Assembly (NCBI GenBank): GCA_003640385.1
Contig: RCAB01000182.1
Span: 1 to 64,000 of the forward strand
Length of the DNA: 64,000 bases
Reading direction: 5' to 3'
From: Setaria digitata
Taxonomy: Eukaryota > Nematoda > Chromadorea > Rhabditida > Setariidae
Shown here: piece by piece, positions 11,982-25,200 of the stretch
How positions within the stretch are numbered: position 1 is the first letter of the stretch
Layout: each line of letters begins with the position of its first letter
The notes under the pieces: model-generated
Seen by the model: the letters and a program-made list of their open reading frames with translations, nothing else
Told to the model about the DNA's origin: nothing
Database searches by the model: none
Position numbers and translations under genes: made by a program

Positions 11982-14192
11982 ACGATAATAAAATAACTCG
12001 CCTTCGAATTAGTAATTTGGCAACCAATAACTGAAAAATGGGAAAAGAAAATATTGGTCGACTATACTGTAACGCTAAAATATCTCAACTTTATGTGAAT
12101 CATTAAAAACTTGATTAAGAAGATAAGAAAAATGTTAAAGACAGACATTTTATACCTGTGAGGTTATCACCAGTCTTTTCCCTAGATATCAAAATTCACA
12201 CGTGTAATACAAAAATATATTCTTCCATAAAGTTTAAATCACATTCATTTTATTTGGTTTCAATTATTTCCATTGTTCAGTTACTTGTAGAGCAGAAAAT
12301 TATGTGTATCAAATACTGCGTAGCAACATAGTAAAAAAAAAAAAAATAATTTTAATTACAAATAAAAATTGTATAAATTACCAGTGCAAGGGTAGGAAAA
12401 CTTTAAACCACCTCATCAGTATAACTTACTGTTCTTTTTTGTGGATTAAAACTTCCCAGAATATGCCGCCACGAAGCTTTGACACTACACAACTCCTGTA
12501 CTGCTGTTAGGTGTTCAAATCAAAATCCATGACAAAATCCACTTTTTTTTCCTTCCTTAACAATAATAATGGAAGTTAAGTGTGCTTAAGTAAATGGTCG
12601 TAACTGTGCATCGTTTTAAAAGATAACAACAAATAAGTTAATTTCTTTTTTGATTTAAAAACAAGTTGCACAGCACGCCAAAAGAAAATCATTTCATGTT
12701 CACTATCAATAAAACATAACCACATGATCCCTAGAAGATGGAAATCAATCATTATGAGAAAAATTAAAAGCTCCTAGGGTTAACTTACACCTCAAAAAAA
12801 AAAAAAAAAAAAGTGGAGTGAAAAAGCTGGAGAATGAAAAGAGAAGATTTTCATTCACCTAAACCAAGCCCTGACTATCACTGAGATCTAGCGCCAGCTC
12901 TTAAATTTTATAAAACTGTAAAGAAGACCACCTTCCCCCTTCTTCATCTCCTTCTTCCCTCAACTAGAAAATGGAATCCATTCCGTAAAGTGTTTTTACG
13001 CCAAACCCTACCCTTCAGTATCCTCAATTTTTCAAGCATTGTTAACGCATCATTTCATTTATACAACTAGTAGTTTTCGCTTCATCTCACCCAATGCCGA
13101 TGGAAACAAATCCGAATACGCCATGTCACCATACCAATGAAATCGTATTTATTCGTTACTCAAAAACTAAACTATCATTAAAATTCCGAAATCAACTAAC
13201 GAAAATAACCAAATGTTTTTTCCAAATTTCAATCTGCGAAAGAACACGAGACAAAACAATGAGACAGTTAGAAGCCCAGATGGTAATTCATAATATGATA
13301 AAACTATATATATTTAAACCTCGCAATCAAAACAACTCTTACATAATCCGTCTTTACAAGTTATTCAATGAACATTTACAAGTTATATACCTCTTTTGTC
13401 TTCCTTATTAGAAAACTTACGAGTATAAATGTAACTATTAAAAGAATAATTTCATCGACACGTCCCCAAAAACCATCCAAATCACTAATCTTTGTATTCT
13501 TTCATAAACAAAAAGATCTTACAAGAAATTCAACCCCGCAAATTAATTTCGAAAATCTAACAATCACAACAAAAACAATTCCCATCTACCGCACATTCAA
13601 TATGAGTGCGAGGAAAATCAAACGCCTAACTTGTTCTCTAATCGGCAGCTACCCTAATCACTCTGTCATTCCCCACACTTTCTGACAGAATAGAATGCAA
13701 AAACAATTCCAGAAAACAGGAAACCAGCTGTCGCCGGCAAATTGAAATCCAAATTATAAAATTTTAGAACGAGTTCGCTAACTACTTTAACCTATTGAAT
13801 AAAAAATATTATGTATACGCACATAATACTACATAGACTACGCCCACGGCTATTCCGTCCTTCATTGCTCATTGCTCCATGGCTATTCAATACATCTTTG
13901 CTCAATGTCACAATATTCAACTATATCGTATATTCTTCCTTTGATTGCGCAAAAAAAAAACCTTGAAAAATTGTGTCCCATTTTTATCATTTATTCAATC
14001 GATCAATTAACAGTTCAGAATTTTTTGAACTGATCGCAGCATATAGATGACAATTTTATTACTTGACAAAAATATTAAAGCCGAGTAAACGGCGTGAGTT
14101 TAAAATTGGAAGAAAATTCATATCGAAAAAATGATTTATTTGAGTAGTCACATACGACAACAAAACAATTTAAGTATTTAGCAACAGTACCA
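11982..14192. other. Intergenic region between atf-7 and cct-5
   Basis: About 2.2 kb containing the atf-7 upstream region and the cct-5 3' end. Short plus-strand ORFs at 13094-13685 have no recognisable domain and low-complexity AT-driven composition. No RNA gene was recognised. Confidence 0.5.
14135..14140 (-). terminator. Candidate polyadenylation signal of cct-5
   Basis: AATAAA on the minus strand lies about 55 bp past the cct-5 stop at 14193, a plausible distance for a short nematode 3' UTR. Confidence 0.5.
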
Positions 14193-17100
14193 TTACATTG
14201 GATATTTCTGCTCTTCTGACTCCGGAACTCGGACATCGTCGATTTTTAAAATCATACGCACTACCTAAAGAATTTTGTATATCGAACCGATTTACTCTTG
14301 CCAGAATTGGCAGTAAAAGTACGGACAAAGAAGTTTTAATAGGACGCAAACAACCAGAAAATTAAAGTTCAGAGTGAATTTCCAACTATTCACAATCAAC
14401 CAAGAAAACGGAGAGAAGTTCAAGCTAAATAAACAAACCTGCGTTGCAAGAGATATTTGTGCCTTTTTCGATAACAATGTCTCCATCACTTTTTGTTCTT
14501 TCATATCTGAAGGAAAAATGCGGTTATTATTCCCCTATATGTTTGCATAGCAGAAAGGCTTTTAAAATGATATATATAAAATCGGGAATAAAAAATATAT
14601 ATAAAATCGGAATATATATATATGCATAAAATGTTTTTCTGCTAGCTTCTCAATATTATTATAATATACATATATATGCACATCTTCTTAGACAAGTTAT
14701 GGAAAATGAAAATTACTGATGTAACTTCTTCTTGTTAAATCCCGCTCATCAGTTAATTTAACGGTAATGTTTTAAACTGCTCTGAATGACGAGACGCAAA
14801 AACGTAGAGGACTTCAACAATAATAATTTAAGATAAAGTTCACAGAATGCCCTGTTTTAAAACAAATGCTTGAGCGTGACCTACCGTTGGTACCAGCAGC
14901 GAGACAATCAACGCCTAATCTTGGATTAGATTGTTGGATTTGTTTTGCTTTCAGATCTGTTACTGTATCAATCGAAGAAAGGCCAGAATTTTCAGCTAAT
15001 GCCATTGGAATAGATTCCAGAGCATCGGCAAAAGCTCGGAATGCATACTGTTCAATGCCCTCAATCTAAACAGCAGATCATATTAGTCCTCTAAGATAAT
15101 TAAGGAATTTCAGGTTTAGAAAATTGAAACTGCTTCCCATTTAAACTACAAGAGGGATAACCTTATCCGCTTCTTCTGCAACGGCAAGCGAGCAACAAAT
15201 TTCTGCCGCGCCACCGCCATAAACAATTCGATTGTCTCTGATCAAATTTCGAACAACACAAAGAGCATCGTGCAAACAACGCTTAGATTCCTCAATCATT
15301 AGTTTATTACCACCGCGAATGAAGACCGTGACAGCTCGATTATTAGGACATTCCTCGATGCAAAGCATGCGATCCTGTAACAAAATATAACAATATAATA
15401 TCTACGGTGATATATTCTTACACAACTCCAGGCTTTACCGGCATTGTGGGCACTCCATGCGATATCAACAGAAGTTAATAAAAAGCCTTTATCTATTACC
15501 TTTTTTGTTTGGAATTTTTCACTTAGTTATATTGAGAGCTTTAACTTTTAATTAGTGAGCATGCTAGGAAAGCTCAAAACGATGAAGAAAAAAAAAACGA
15601 ACAATGATTAATTGATACATGAATTCTTACATGTTACGATAACCAGCAGCTCCGCTGCTACGAACACTATCTAGTCATCAGTAACTCTTCATTGCAATAT
15701 TATGACCACATTTCAATTCAGAACCCAATATAAAAAGTTTCATGATTGACACATGTGGATAAAAAAAATTTACTTTAGCAGTTCCGAATGACATCTCACG
15801 AACTTTTCCGGCTTTTCCTAACTTTTCGGGTTTAAGTTCAGCAAAGCGAGGGACAATGCGACCATCCGTTGCAATTGCAATTAATTCAATTTCTGGACCA
15901 CCAACCCATCGAACTGCCGGGAGGTTATGGGCAAGTAGCAAATGATTGGCCTCATCATCGAAGCCCCACTGACAAATTGCCAGATTAGCACCACTTTCTT
16001 TGACCTGAATTTAAAAAAAATTTGCAGCAATAAGACCCAAAAAAGCTAGATGTCTTAATGAATTTAAAATATCCCATAAAGCTATTCTGCAAGAAATAAA
16101 TCTTCGCAACTGAAAAAGTAGATATAAAAAATAAACCTTCGCAATTAAAAAGTAGGTACAAAAAAAATATATATTTGTAAGAATACCTGTTCGATCATTT
16201 TTTCGAATGTTACTCGCTCATATTCTCGTAAACTTTGGAAATCTGCGGTGGAAGTGATATCAAGTTTATGCTTCGTTTTTGGCTTTGGAGGTTCAAATGG
16301 ACAAGTAAGTATTGCGATTTTTACATCAGTTAATTCCTGAATTATTTTTGAAGCTAACTATTCTTTTCTCTTATAAAATCACATCTAATAGTTGAACTAT
16401 TCTTTTCTCTTATAAAATCACATCTAATTACAACTATTTAGATAAAAGTATATATATATATATATATACATTAGGCATCTGGGGATGGCTCATCGTTTTG
16501 TCGATAACAACTCCCTTCACCAGGCATGTATCTTCCAGTCGTCCTCCAACTTTTCCTTCAATTTTAATCAGTTCAAAATCGACATCTTTTTTTTCCAAAT
16601 CTGCCACCGATAATACAGCATCTACGGCAATCTCCGCAAGTCGTCGCATGCAACGATTTACGCTGAAACCAAAATATCATTTTATGGCGCCCAGACATCT
16701 AAATCCAAAACTATACACAAAAAAAAAGACTTTCATGGAGAAAAGGATGTCTTTCAAAGAACTTCGTAATTTCAAACATATTACTTTGAGAAATAAAATA
16801 AATACTTCCCAATTTCTAAGTTATAACGGACAAAATGTCCTTTAAAATCCAGAAATGCATCTCAATTTAAAAAAATCATTTTCACATTTTTGAACCCAAA
16901 GCAGTAACAGCTGATTCAATCAGTAGTTCGCGATTATGTATTGGAAAAGTGTGCGCAACATTATCCAGCGTTGCCAAAGCTTTCTTGCATGCCATATCAA
17001 ATCCATCAGCTATTTTAACTGGATGGATCCCTTTGTCAAGCAAATCCTCCGCTTGTTCCAGTAGCGCTCCGGCCAAAACTGCAACGTGGAACATATTATT

Positions 17101-18069
17101 ATATGAAATCGTATGCTGCTATGGCATACTACCAGCGGCGAAAATTTTGTACTGGTCATCTACTACCAACCGTGGCACTGGAAAAGTAAATAGTTCATCC
17201 ATGTCTTTTCACATATCTTACTAAAAAACATTATTCAATCATTCTTAACGGCAACTCTTGCGTTGTACATCAATACAAGAAATCGAATTACGAATTTAAG
17301 CATTACCGACGACACCTGTCGTACCATCGCCAATTTCATCATCCTGACTTTTCGACAACTCGACCATAAGACGCGCCACATGATGCTCAACATCCATCTT
17401 CTCCATGATTGTCGCACCGTCATTTGTAATTGTTACGTCACCGTCACTCGAAACAAGCATCTTATCCAAACCACGTGGTCCAAGAGACGATTTTAGTGTA
17501 CTTACTACAGCACGTGCAGCCAAAATATGGCTCTAAAATCACGAAAATTAAAAAGCCGTGTTTCTTAACTGAAACCAAAATACAAGCTGACCTTCCTGTT
17601 GTTCACATAAAAGAATATTACGCATATTTGAAATGATAAGCATCTGAAGCAACAACTTACCTAGACTTTGCATACAAATTTAGCGACAGATATTGCATTA
17701 AAAAAAGGCATTAAAAGATTTTACAAGTGTTCAATATAAATGTACTGGTCAAAAGTTCGAAATATAACACAAAACATACACATGATGTGCGTGTTGTTTC
17801 ATCTGTACCTTTATTTTAGAAAAAATTGAATTTCAATCATATTTTTGCTGAAGAGACCGCGGAATTCTTATAAGCATAGCACAAGTAGCAAATTAATTAA
17901 GAAAAACAAGAACCACAAGCTGTCTAAATTACATCACCATGATTCTATTAGTTACCTTTAACGCTTCGGTACCAGTTAAACGTTTCTGCTTCTCTTGGTC
18001 ACGTAACAATATGAAGGGCTGTCCAAATTCATCAAACAACACATGAGCAGTTGCTGCATCTCCCATCAT
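14193..18069 (-). CDS. cct-5: T-complex protein 1 subunit epsilon (CCT-5), 10 exons
   Basis: One of eight subunits of the cytosolic TRiC/CCT ring, which folds actin, tubulin and other clients using ATP. Exons: 18069-17956, 17532-17307, 17078-16886, 16662-16470, 16336-16187, 16004-15774, 15374-15162, 15065-14885, 14506-14439, 14264-14193; all phases agree and give 546 aa, close to the family's 540. Group II chaperonin motifs are intact: [21 protein letters not shown] and GDGTTG in the N-terminal ATPase part, FIRGGNK and YGGGAAE in the C-terminal part. Subunit-specific stretches such as [11 protein letters not shown] and [15 protein letters not shown] identify epsilon. Two adjacent ATGs open the ORF; the second (18066) is equally possible. 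A TTTAG acceptor 8 nt upstream suggests trans-splicing. The donor of exon 4 lies in a TA microsatellite. Confidence 0.97.
14571..14623. repeat. Short TA-rich tandem repeat in cct-5 intron 8
   Basis: The block ATATATAAAATCGG occurs twice within about 40 bp, followed by a short TA run. Confidence 0.6.
16356..16429. repeat. 39-bp tandem duplication in cct-5 intron 4
   Basis: A 39-bp unit (beginning AACTATTCTTTTCTC) at 16356-16394 is repeated at 16395-16429, identical over at least 35 bp. It lies between exons 4 and 5, just before the exon 5 acceptor when read on the minus strand. Confidence 0.85.
16448..16469. repeat. TA dinucleotide run forming a cct-5 splice donor
   Basis: About 22 bp of alternating TA begin immediately after cct-5 exon 4. 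On the minus strand the donor reads GTATATATA, so the repeat itself supplies the 5' splice site. Confidence 0.85.
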
Positions 18070-18079
18070 CCTGATGTCT
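18070..18079 (-). promoter_or_regulatory. Candidate trans-splice acceptor of cct-5
   Basis: A TTAAATTTAG acceptor-like site lies 8 nt before the first ATG of cct-5 on the minus strand. Acceptors this close to the start codon in nematodes usually mark spliced-leader addition; inferred here. Confidence 0.45.
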
Positions 18080-18654
18080 AAATTTAAGAAAATCATCTAA
18101 ACCAAACAAGCCATATTGCACAGAAGTAAACAACATCTCGGATAACTTCATAATGCCAAAAATGACAGACAATCCTTCACGATATTCCCCCAAGAGCCAG
18201 GCATCTATATGCATCAACCAGTTGAGAAAGCAAAATAACACCATGAAACACTACACACAGAACAGAACCCAATTGAATTCAACCCAAGAGAAAAAAAAGG
18301 AAGTGAAATGTCATGGTTTTGTCACGATGATGATACATGTATTGACAACTATGAAAACATGAAGTCATATAGTTGGGGAGAAAGGATGCTTATCACTGAG
18401 GGGAGCAGGTGGGAATTTTATCACAATGTTGGATTTATTTGTTGATTGTTTACATAGGAAGCGCCACAGATACCTTTCAAAACTTCCCTTAGACTAGACG
18501 AACATCAAACCAGCGTAGTAGGAACTAATTTGTGACATGTAACAATGCAAAAATGTGCTTTACAGCTGCGAAACCTTCGACATTATCGATTTCCCATCCA
18601 GCCCTTCACATACACCTCCCTTCTTTAGCTTTTTTTTCTAAAGCATCTCTACAT

Positions 18655-18706
18655 GCGTCTGTGTGTCTGTCCGTCTGTCTGTCTGTACCTACGTGTGTGT
18701 GTCTGT
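18655..18706. repeat. TGTC/TG microsatellite
   Basis: A compound array of GTCT and GT units. Confidence 0.85.
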
Positions 18707-19151
18707 TTATTGGCCTATATTTGTATCTGATATATTTACCTCAGCTATCTGTATTTGAAAATAATATAATTTCACCCACGCACGTGAGAATACTTTTAAT
18801 GTATGCCCGTTATTTGTATGATAAATGTAGACATGAAATCAATCGAAGAAGAGAGAGAGAAAAGAGAGTGAAGAGGAACTCTGAAAACAATAACAAATAA
18901 ATCATTATTTTTCTAATTCACAATAAGCGAATTTACTAATCGTATAAAAACTATCTCAAAAACCACAAAATGAATGCAACTGTTCCGTCCCAATTTCATA
19001 TGACATTTGCACTGAGGCAGTAGTGGTTATATCACGAGATTTATGCCTAGAGTAGCAAATACGTGAAACATTTTGGAAATTTAAAATATCCTCACGTGCG
19101 TGAACATATTTAGTAGCATTAAATATATTGAATTTCGTGTCCCTGTTTAAA

Positions 19152-19169
19152 TGTGTGTGTGTGTGTGTG
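19152..19169. repeat. GT dinucleotide run
   Basis: Nine GT units in intergenic DNA. Confidence 0.9.
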
Positions 19170-20733
19170 AGCACAAAACTAAAGTGTAACTTTTGTGCAG
19201 AAAAAAGTAAAATTTCGATGAGAAAATATGAAAAATTGGGAACGTTAATGTTGTGCAGCATATTAATGTTAATGACAGGAATGTTCTATGATAAAAAACG
19301 ATCCAGCAGTACTTTAAAAGGCCTATTTTACTCAGTGAGAAGTGATTATTGCAAGTCATGCAAATATAAATTGGCTGCATATTAGCAAGTCATGCAAGAT
19401 TTGTGGTTCCTTCAATCTCAGATTTTACGACTATCGGACTTCCATCAATTCAATGTGCAATTTCGGGAGGAAAGAAAAAGCAAAGAACGAAAAGAGATGG
19501 CAAAGATTAGGATATATTTTACGATAAATTTAAGCAGACATTTCATTTTCGATTCTAAATGCTTTCAAAATGTTATTGCATTTGAGATATATTTTCAATA
19601 GTTTTGTTAATTTTACTCAATAACTTTTCATTTTTTAAATTTCAAGTCCCACTGAAATTACTATCTCTATCACCAGCTAACATTTGATATTTTCCAAAAT
19701 CAATAATTTTCCTCTCACTTTCTACAGTTCGTGTTATATGAATATTCGAATGATGAATTTTGATTTTTGGTTATAGTTATTGATCAGTAATGGTGATAAT
19801 AGCGATAAGTGATAGTAATGATAAGGATAATAATAGTAATAAAGAATAAAGATGGCGACAGCAACAGCAAAACAATTAACCATGATAAATATTCAGAATA
19901 ATGGAATAATTAATGTTAAGAAATGGGAAGAATACTAATTTGGGTAGAAACTCCTGAGAAAAGCTGAATTATAATGCTAGCTAGCATTGTTGTTCTCGGT
20001 ATAAGCCAAAAAAGAAAGAAAAAGACAAAACTTTGAAAAAATATTCATAGTGCAAGGAATAGAATTTTTTAAAGCTTTTAAAAAATAAAATATAAAAGAG
20101 AATATGTATAGATGTAAGTGGCAAAAACAGGAGGAAGAGGAAGAGGAAATTAAGAAATAATAATATTTTGTATCCATTTGTCTGCACTATTTCTTTCAAA
20201 TTTTTTATTTTTATTTTCATCTTTTTTTTTTATTTTTTATTTTTATGTAACAGTGGTGAATAAGAGGAAGTGGTGAATAGCCCGAGAATGTCGACGACCT
20301 ACTTATAATTTGTGATTTAATATTTGCCGATTATTGGTGATTGTTGTAGTTTCTTTCAAAAATCCTTAAGATTCTGGCAAAATTGATTTTGGATAAGTTA
20401 AATAAATTAAAGCAAATAATTATTAGCAACTAATCATATTATAATAACATAATGAATTTATCAAAAAAAAAAAATCTTTTGTATATCATGTATACTTTTG
20501 TTGCAATAAATGACAACAACACATTCATTTTGTATTATTTTGATTATCAGCAGAATATAATAATGTCTTTTTCTCCGTTACTAGGTATTTTGTGATTGAT
20601 TTAAAAGCATACAAAATTTCAAACCGAATATCAGTATAATATATATCTAATTGCTAAATTAATAGCACTTGAATTGTAAATTCTAAGTTGGAATGTTTAT
20701 AACATCATTGTTTCTCCGATAGTTGCTCTTTTT

Positions 20734-20735
<2 letters not shown>

Positions 20736-20778
<43 letters not shown>
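20736..20778. repeat. CT dinucleotide microsatellite
   Basis: About 43 bp of CT units with one CCC interruption, preceded by a T run. Confidence 0.9.
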
Positions 20779-20779
<1 letters not shown>

Positions 20780-22236
20780 ATGAAATTACCGCTCCCCAAA
20801 AATGCTAATCAAATATATTGCTGGTAAGATTAGAAACAAATAATGTTAAAGCAGTTTATATGTTACAATAAGATTATGCAATTATTGCAAAAGAAATTTC
20901 GTTATTAGCAAATAATTAGCATTTCAATAAGCTGTACTTGTTGATAACATATTTTTAATTACTATTTAATAATTTCATAACAATAACTACGGTAATCAAA
21001 TGAAGTAGGTGAAATTCGCTTCATTTAAATTTATTTTAAACTACTCAAAAATTGTTATGTGATAATAGTGTGTTCTGTCCCATCCCATAATTTCTTCCAG
21101 TGATTTGTTAACACCGTACCAACAATGATGCTGAAATTTAACTGGAGATGATCTCGATTATCATCAGCATTTGATTTTTTTTTTTCCTTTAATTTATAAG
21201 TGGCTCGGCTACATGTAAAATAGACTAATTCTATGCTAATTAAATTTGAGTTCGCCTGGCTCAATTGATTCTATTGTTGCATCAGGTCATTCCACTACTT
21301 ATTTTTTTATCATCTTTTATCCCTTGCGTTACACCGACAAATGTCGTAATCACTAATTCTATTGTTGCCGACTGATTGCATGACTACTTATTCCCCAACT
21401 TGCCACTCACTGATTACAGAAATGGAGTGAAAATTTTCCTCTTAAATTTTTTAAGCCACTTTTTAATTGAATTTGAACAATAATAGTCGCAATTACATGT
21501 TCAAACTAATTTCTAGAAAAGCATTGCGTTCTACGACCTAGATGTTTTCACTATAAATCAGGTTCCCTGGGATACGAGTTGAATATGATAGCTTTAACAC
21601 CCAATATTAAATACTGTCACCTTTTTTTGCTGAACTGCTTAACAATCACTTTTAACAGTAAATGCGATAGGTTTATGCTTACAATAACCACTTTTTAAAT
21701 TACTGGTTATATCTCCTACTAAATGTCCCTAGTGATAGTCTAGCATTAAGAAACTAGAGCAATAATTATATCGATACAAGCCATCTTTATTCTTTTCGCC
21801 GACTTCCATTATCGACAACTGGTTTATGAATAATCAGTAAGAAAAACATTTATTTAAAACCTTTAACACTATAAAAAACAAGTTGAAGGGTACGTTATAA
21901 CATAACAGGTGAATCTTCTATTTAAAATGATGTACAGAAATACGCAGATTCATAGATAATATTACAGTAGTGCAATGCACTACGCACTAAACACTTAAGC
22001 TATAGTCAAAATATATATTCTCTTTATGTGCCATATGAACAAAGTGAATTCTCCGGAAAAAAAAGAAAAGAAAACTAACACACGCAAACATAAAAGGAAT
22101 GAATAAGCTTCCAAAAATTTTTATAAGAAATGACTCTTATCGAGCTGAAAAGAGTTCCAAAAAAAGTAAAAGCAGTGTTTCACCAATAAAAGGTTGACAT
22201 CTTTTTTCAGCTAGGAATGCTTAAGCATACAGTAGC

Positions 22237-25200
22237 TTACTTGGGTGCTAGCATTTTCTCCGGTCGTACCCACTCATCAAATTGCTCAGCTGTCAAAATA
22301 CCTAAGTTTATGGCTTCTTCCTTCAGTGTGGTACCATTCTTATGAGCTGTTTTGGCGATCTTTGCAGCATTGTCATAACCAATATGTGGATTTAGCGCTG
22401 TTACCAACATCAACGACTCACGTAAAATCTTTGCAATGTTCTCCTGTAACAAAACAGTGTCCAGAATATTCAAAAGTCCTTTTTTAAATTTAAAATTAGA
22501 TTTGAATTTAGACATACCTAAATTAATTTAAATTAATAAATCGCATTCAAATATATGAAGTTTAAAATTTACTTTATTTGCTTTGATACCATCGACACAG
22601 TTGACAGAAAATGAAACAGATGCATCTGCAATGAGTCGGGTAGATTGCAGAACATTGCGAACTATCATTGGTTTAAATACATTCAATTCAAAGTGTCCAT
22701 TAGAACCACCGACCGTAACAGCAACCTAAAATTTAGTGAAATGCCTAGCACATAAACAACTAACAAGCCTTAAATGTCTTGCGGAAGTCTTTAAGTAGAT
22801 CTGTCTTTGAAAAATGAATCACAAGCATACCTGATTACCAAAAACTTGCGCAGCAACCATAGTAACCGCTTCGCATTGTGTCGGATTTACTTTCCCTGGC
22901 ATGATTGAGCTTCCCGGCTCATTTTCGGGCAACGACAATTCACCAAGACCACAACGTGGCCCAGAACCAAGGAAACGTATATCGTTTGCAATTTTCATCA
23001 AGCTTGCCGCAACAGTGTTCAAAGCACCATGAACCTACAAAATTATTTCATTTCATTTCTATTTTTCATTACCCTATAGTGCAGAAGCTGAAGTCGGTTC
23101 CTATTAGTGCTGAACAGTAGTAAAACATGTTACGTATGTTCATCGCAGACAAAAGCTAATTAACGGAATTATTGTTGCGAACCGTCAGCAACACAAACAA
23201 TTCTAAAACACACTTAACAATTTTTGTTTTAACAAATCGCTCTTAATTTCAACAAAAAAGATTACCTCCACCATTGCATCATGTGCTGCCAACGCTTCAA
23301 ATTTATTTGGCGCTGTAACGAAGGGTAGGCCTGTCAGTTCGGCGACCTTTCTGAAAAGAAATCACATGGAAAAGCTTTGAACTTGATTCTTACAGAAACC
23401 GCTAATAAAACTAAAAAATCTGTTACAATTTGATAGTGTAAATTTGTCAAACTGGCAATGCGCAAAATTGGTGGATTAAGAAACAAATTTCATTCTTAGC
23501 ATAGCAAAAATTCAGCGACTGAGACGGAATTTGGTTGCCTTGATTTAAATTATTTATGAAAAAAACATACGCAGCAACTTTTTCAGCGAAACCAATTCGT
23601 GTGTTGAGACCGGTACCAACTGCAGTACCACCAGCAGCAAGCATGTACAAACGAGGCAGTGTATCCTTCACACGCGCTATGCCATTTTCAATCTACAAAA
23701 CCAGAGATACAATATATTCAACTATCAAACAGACGGTAAGAAGTCGAATTCTTTCCTAAAGTTATTCTAAAGACAAAAGCACCTGCTGCGCATAACCACC
23801 AAATTCTTGTCCAAGAGTAAGGGGTACTGCATCCTGAGTATGTGTACGTCCAATTTTAATGATGCTTTCGAACTCCTTCGCTTTTCGCTGTATCGAATCA
23901 AACAGCTGCTGCAGAGATGGTAGAAGACGAGAATTCACTTCCCTAAAAAAAAAAAAAAGAAGAAAATGCCGACATATAAATATCGAGAATTCAACCGATC
24001 GACTAATATTCACTCCAGTAGCCGCAGGAAACATTTCTTAGCACAGCTTTATAGCATATCTATGCCTTAACTATTAACTAGATTCTAAGATATGTCTAAA
24101 TCTTGATTACCGGTGAAAATCTTTATTTAACCACTGAGTTTGTACATTGATTTTAATATAAAAACCTAAAGTCACATTCGTTTTTCCTTTCTTTGGTGAG
24201 GGCCAATATGACTGCAGGGAGCTATAATGTGAACTAACCTAGCCACAGCAATATGCATTGCTGTTGGATAAGTATCATTCGATGACTGTGACATGTTCAC
24301 ATGATCATTCGGATGAACTGGCTTTTTGGATCCCAATTCACCGCCTAACATCTCGATAGCACGATTCGATATCACCTCATTCACGTTCATGTTTGATTGG
24401 GTACCAGATCCAGTTTGCCACACCACAAGTGGAAAATGATCATCTAGCTTGCCCGCAATGACCTCATCTATATCAATTCAATTAATTCTAAATCTTTAAA
24501 TATCCCACTCAAACCATTCAAGCATGAGGACGAGATTAATCTAAAGAAATATTGGCAAGTTTAACCGTAGTTCAGATGTCCACTACTTACAATAAATGCG
24601 AATCAAATTCAATTCATTCAATGAATCAATAAAAACTCCAACCTGCATCTTCGCATCCCCTAGCAAACAACTGTCAAGTTAGTGAAACACAACTGCTCAG
24701 CAAATGGACTATTACTTTCACTTCATAGTTATAGTAGGGCTTCATTGTCATCTTTCTTTTTAAAGCTGTTTTCGGAAGAAAAAAGAAATACTAAAGTTAA
24801 TCTCTCTGCGGAAATGGCCTAGAAGCATTTGCTAAATTTAACACACAAAAAAAAAAATAAAGTGTCAGTAATTAATAACACCTTACCCCATTATAAATTC
24901 TCTATACATGCATCTACAGACACAATTTCCATTTTACTGTTCCGCACAGGAAATTCGCTCTATTTAACTCAAGAGAAGTAGGAAATCATTTCTCTAGTAT
25001 TCCTTGCAATTTCTCATTAGAAGTCCTATATGATAGAGACTGCTGAGTGGGAAACACTACAATTTTATCAATGCGCAAAATATTCGAAGAAAATCAGTTC
25101 CTCTTCCTTTTTTTACAAGTATATTCAGAAAAAAAAAGGAGAAAAAGCCGATAGAAGAGGAGAAGCTGAGAAAATAATAATCAAGCCATTGATGAGATGA

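Larger units (their letters stand above)
18081..22236. other. 4.1-kb gene-free interval with microsatellites
   Basis: Between cct-5 and fum-1. It holds a TGTC/TGTG repeat, GT and CT arrays and T-rich low-complexity DNA, plus the 3' flank of fum-1. No ORF with a recognised domain and no tRNA-like B box was seen. Confidence 0.5.

Noticed and set aside
13094..13685. Two overlapping 105-codon plus-strand ORFs
   Set aside because: No domain, biased Asn/Ile/Lys/Thr composition, and not flanked by matching splice sites. They lie in the atf-7/cct-5 intergenic gap.
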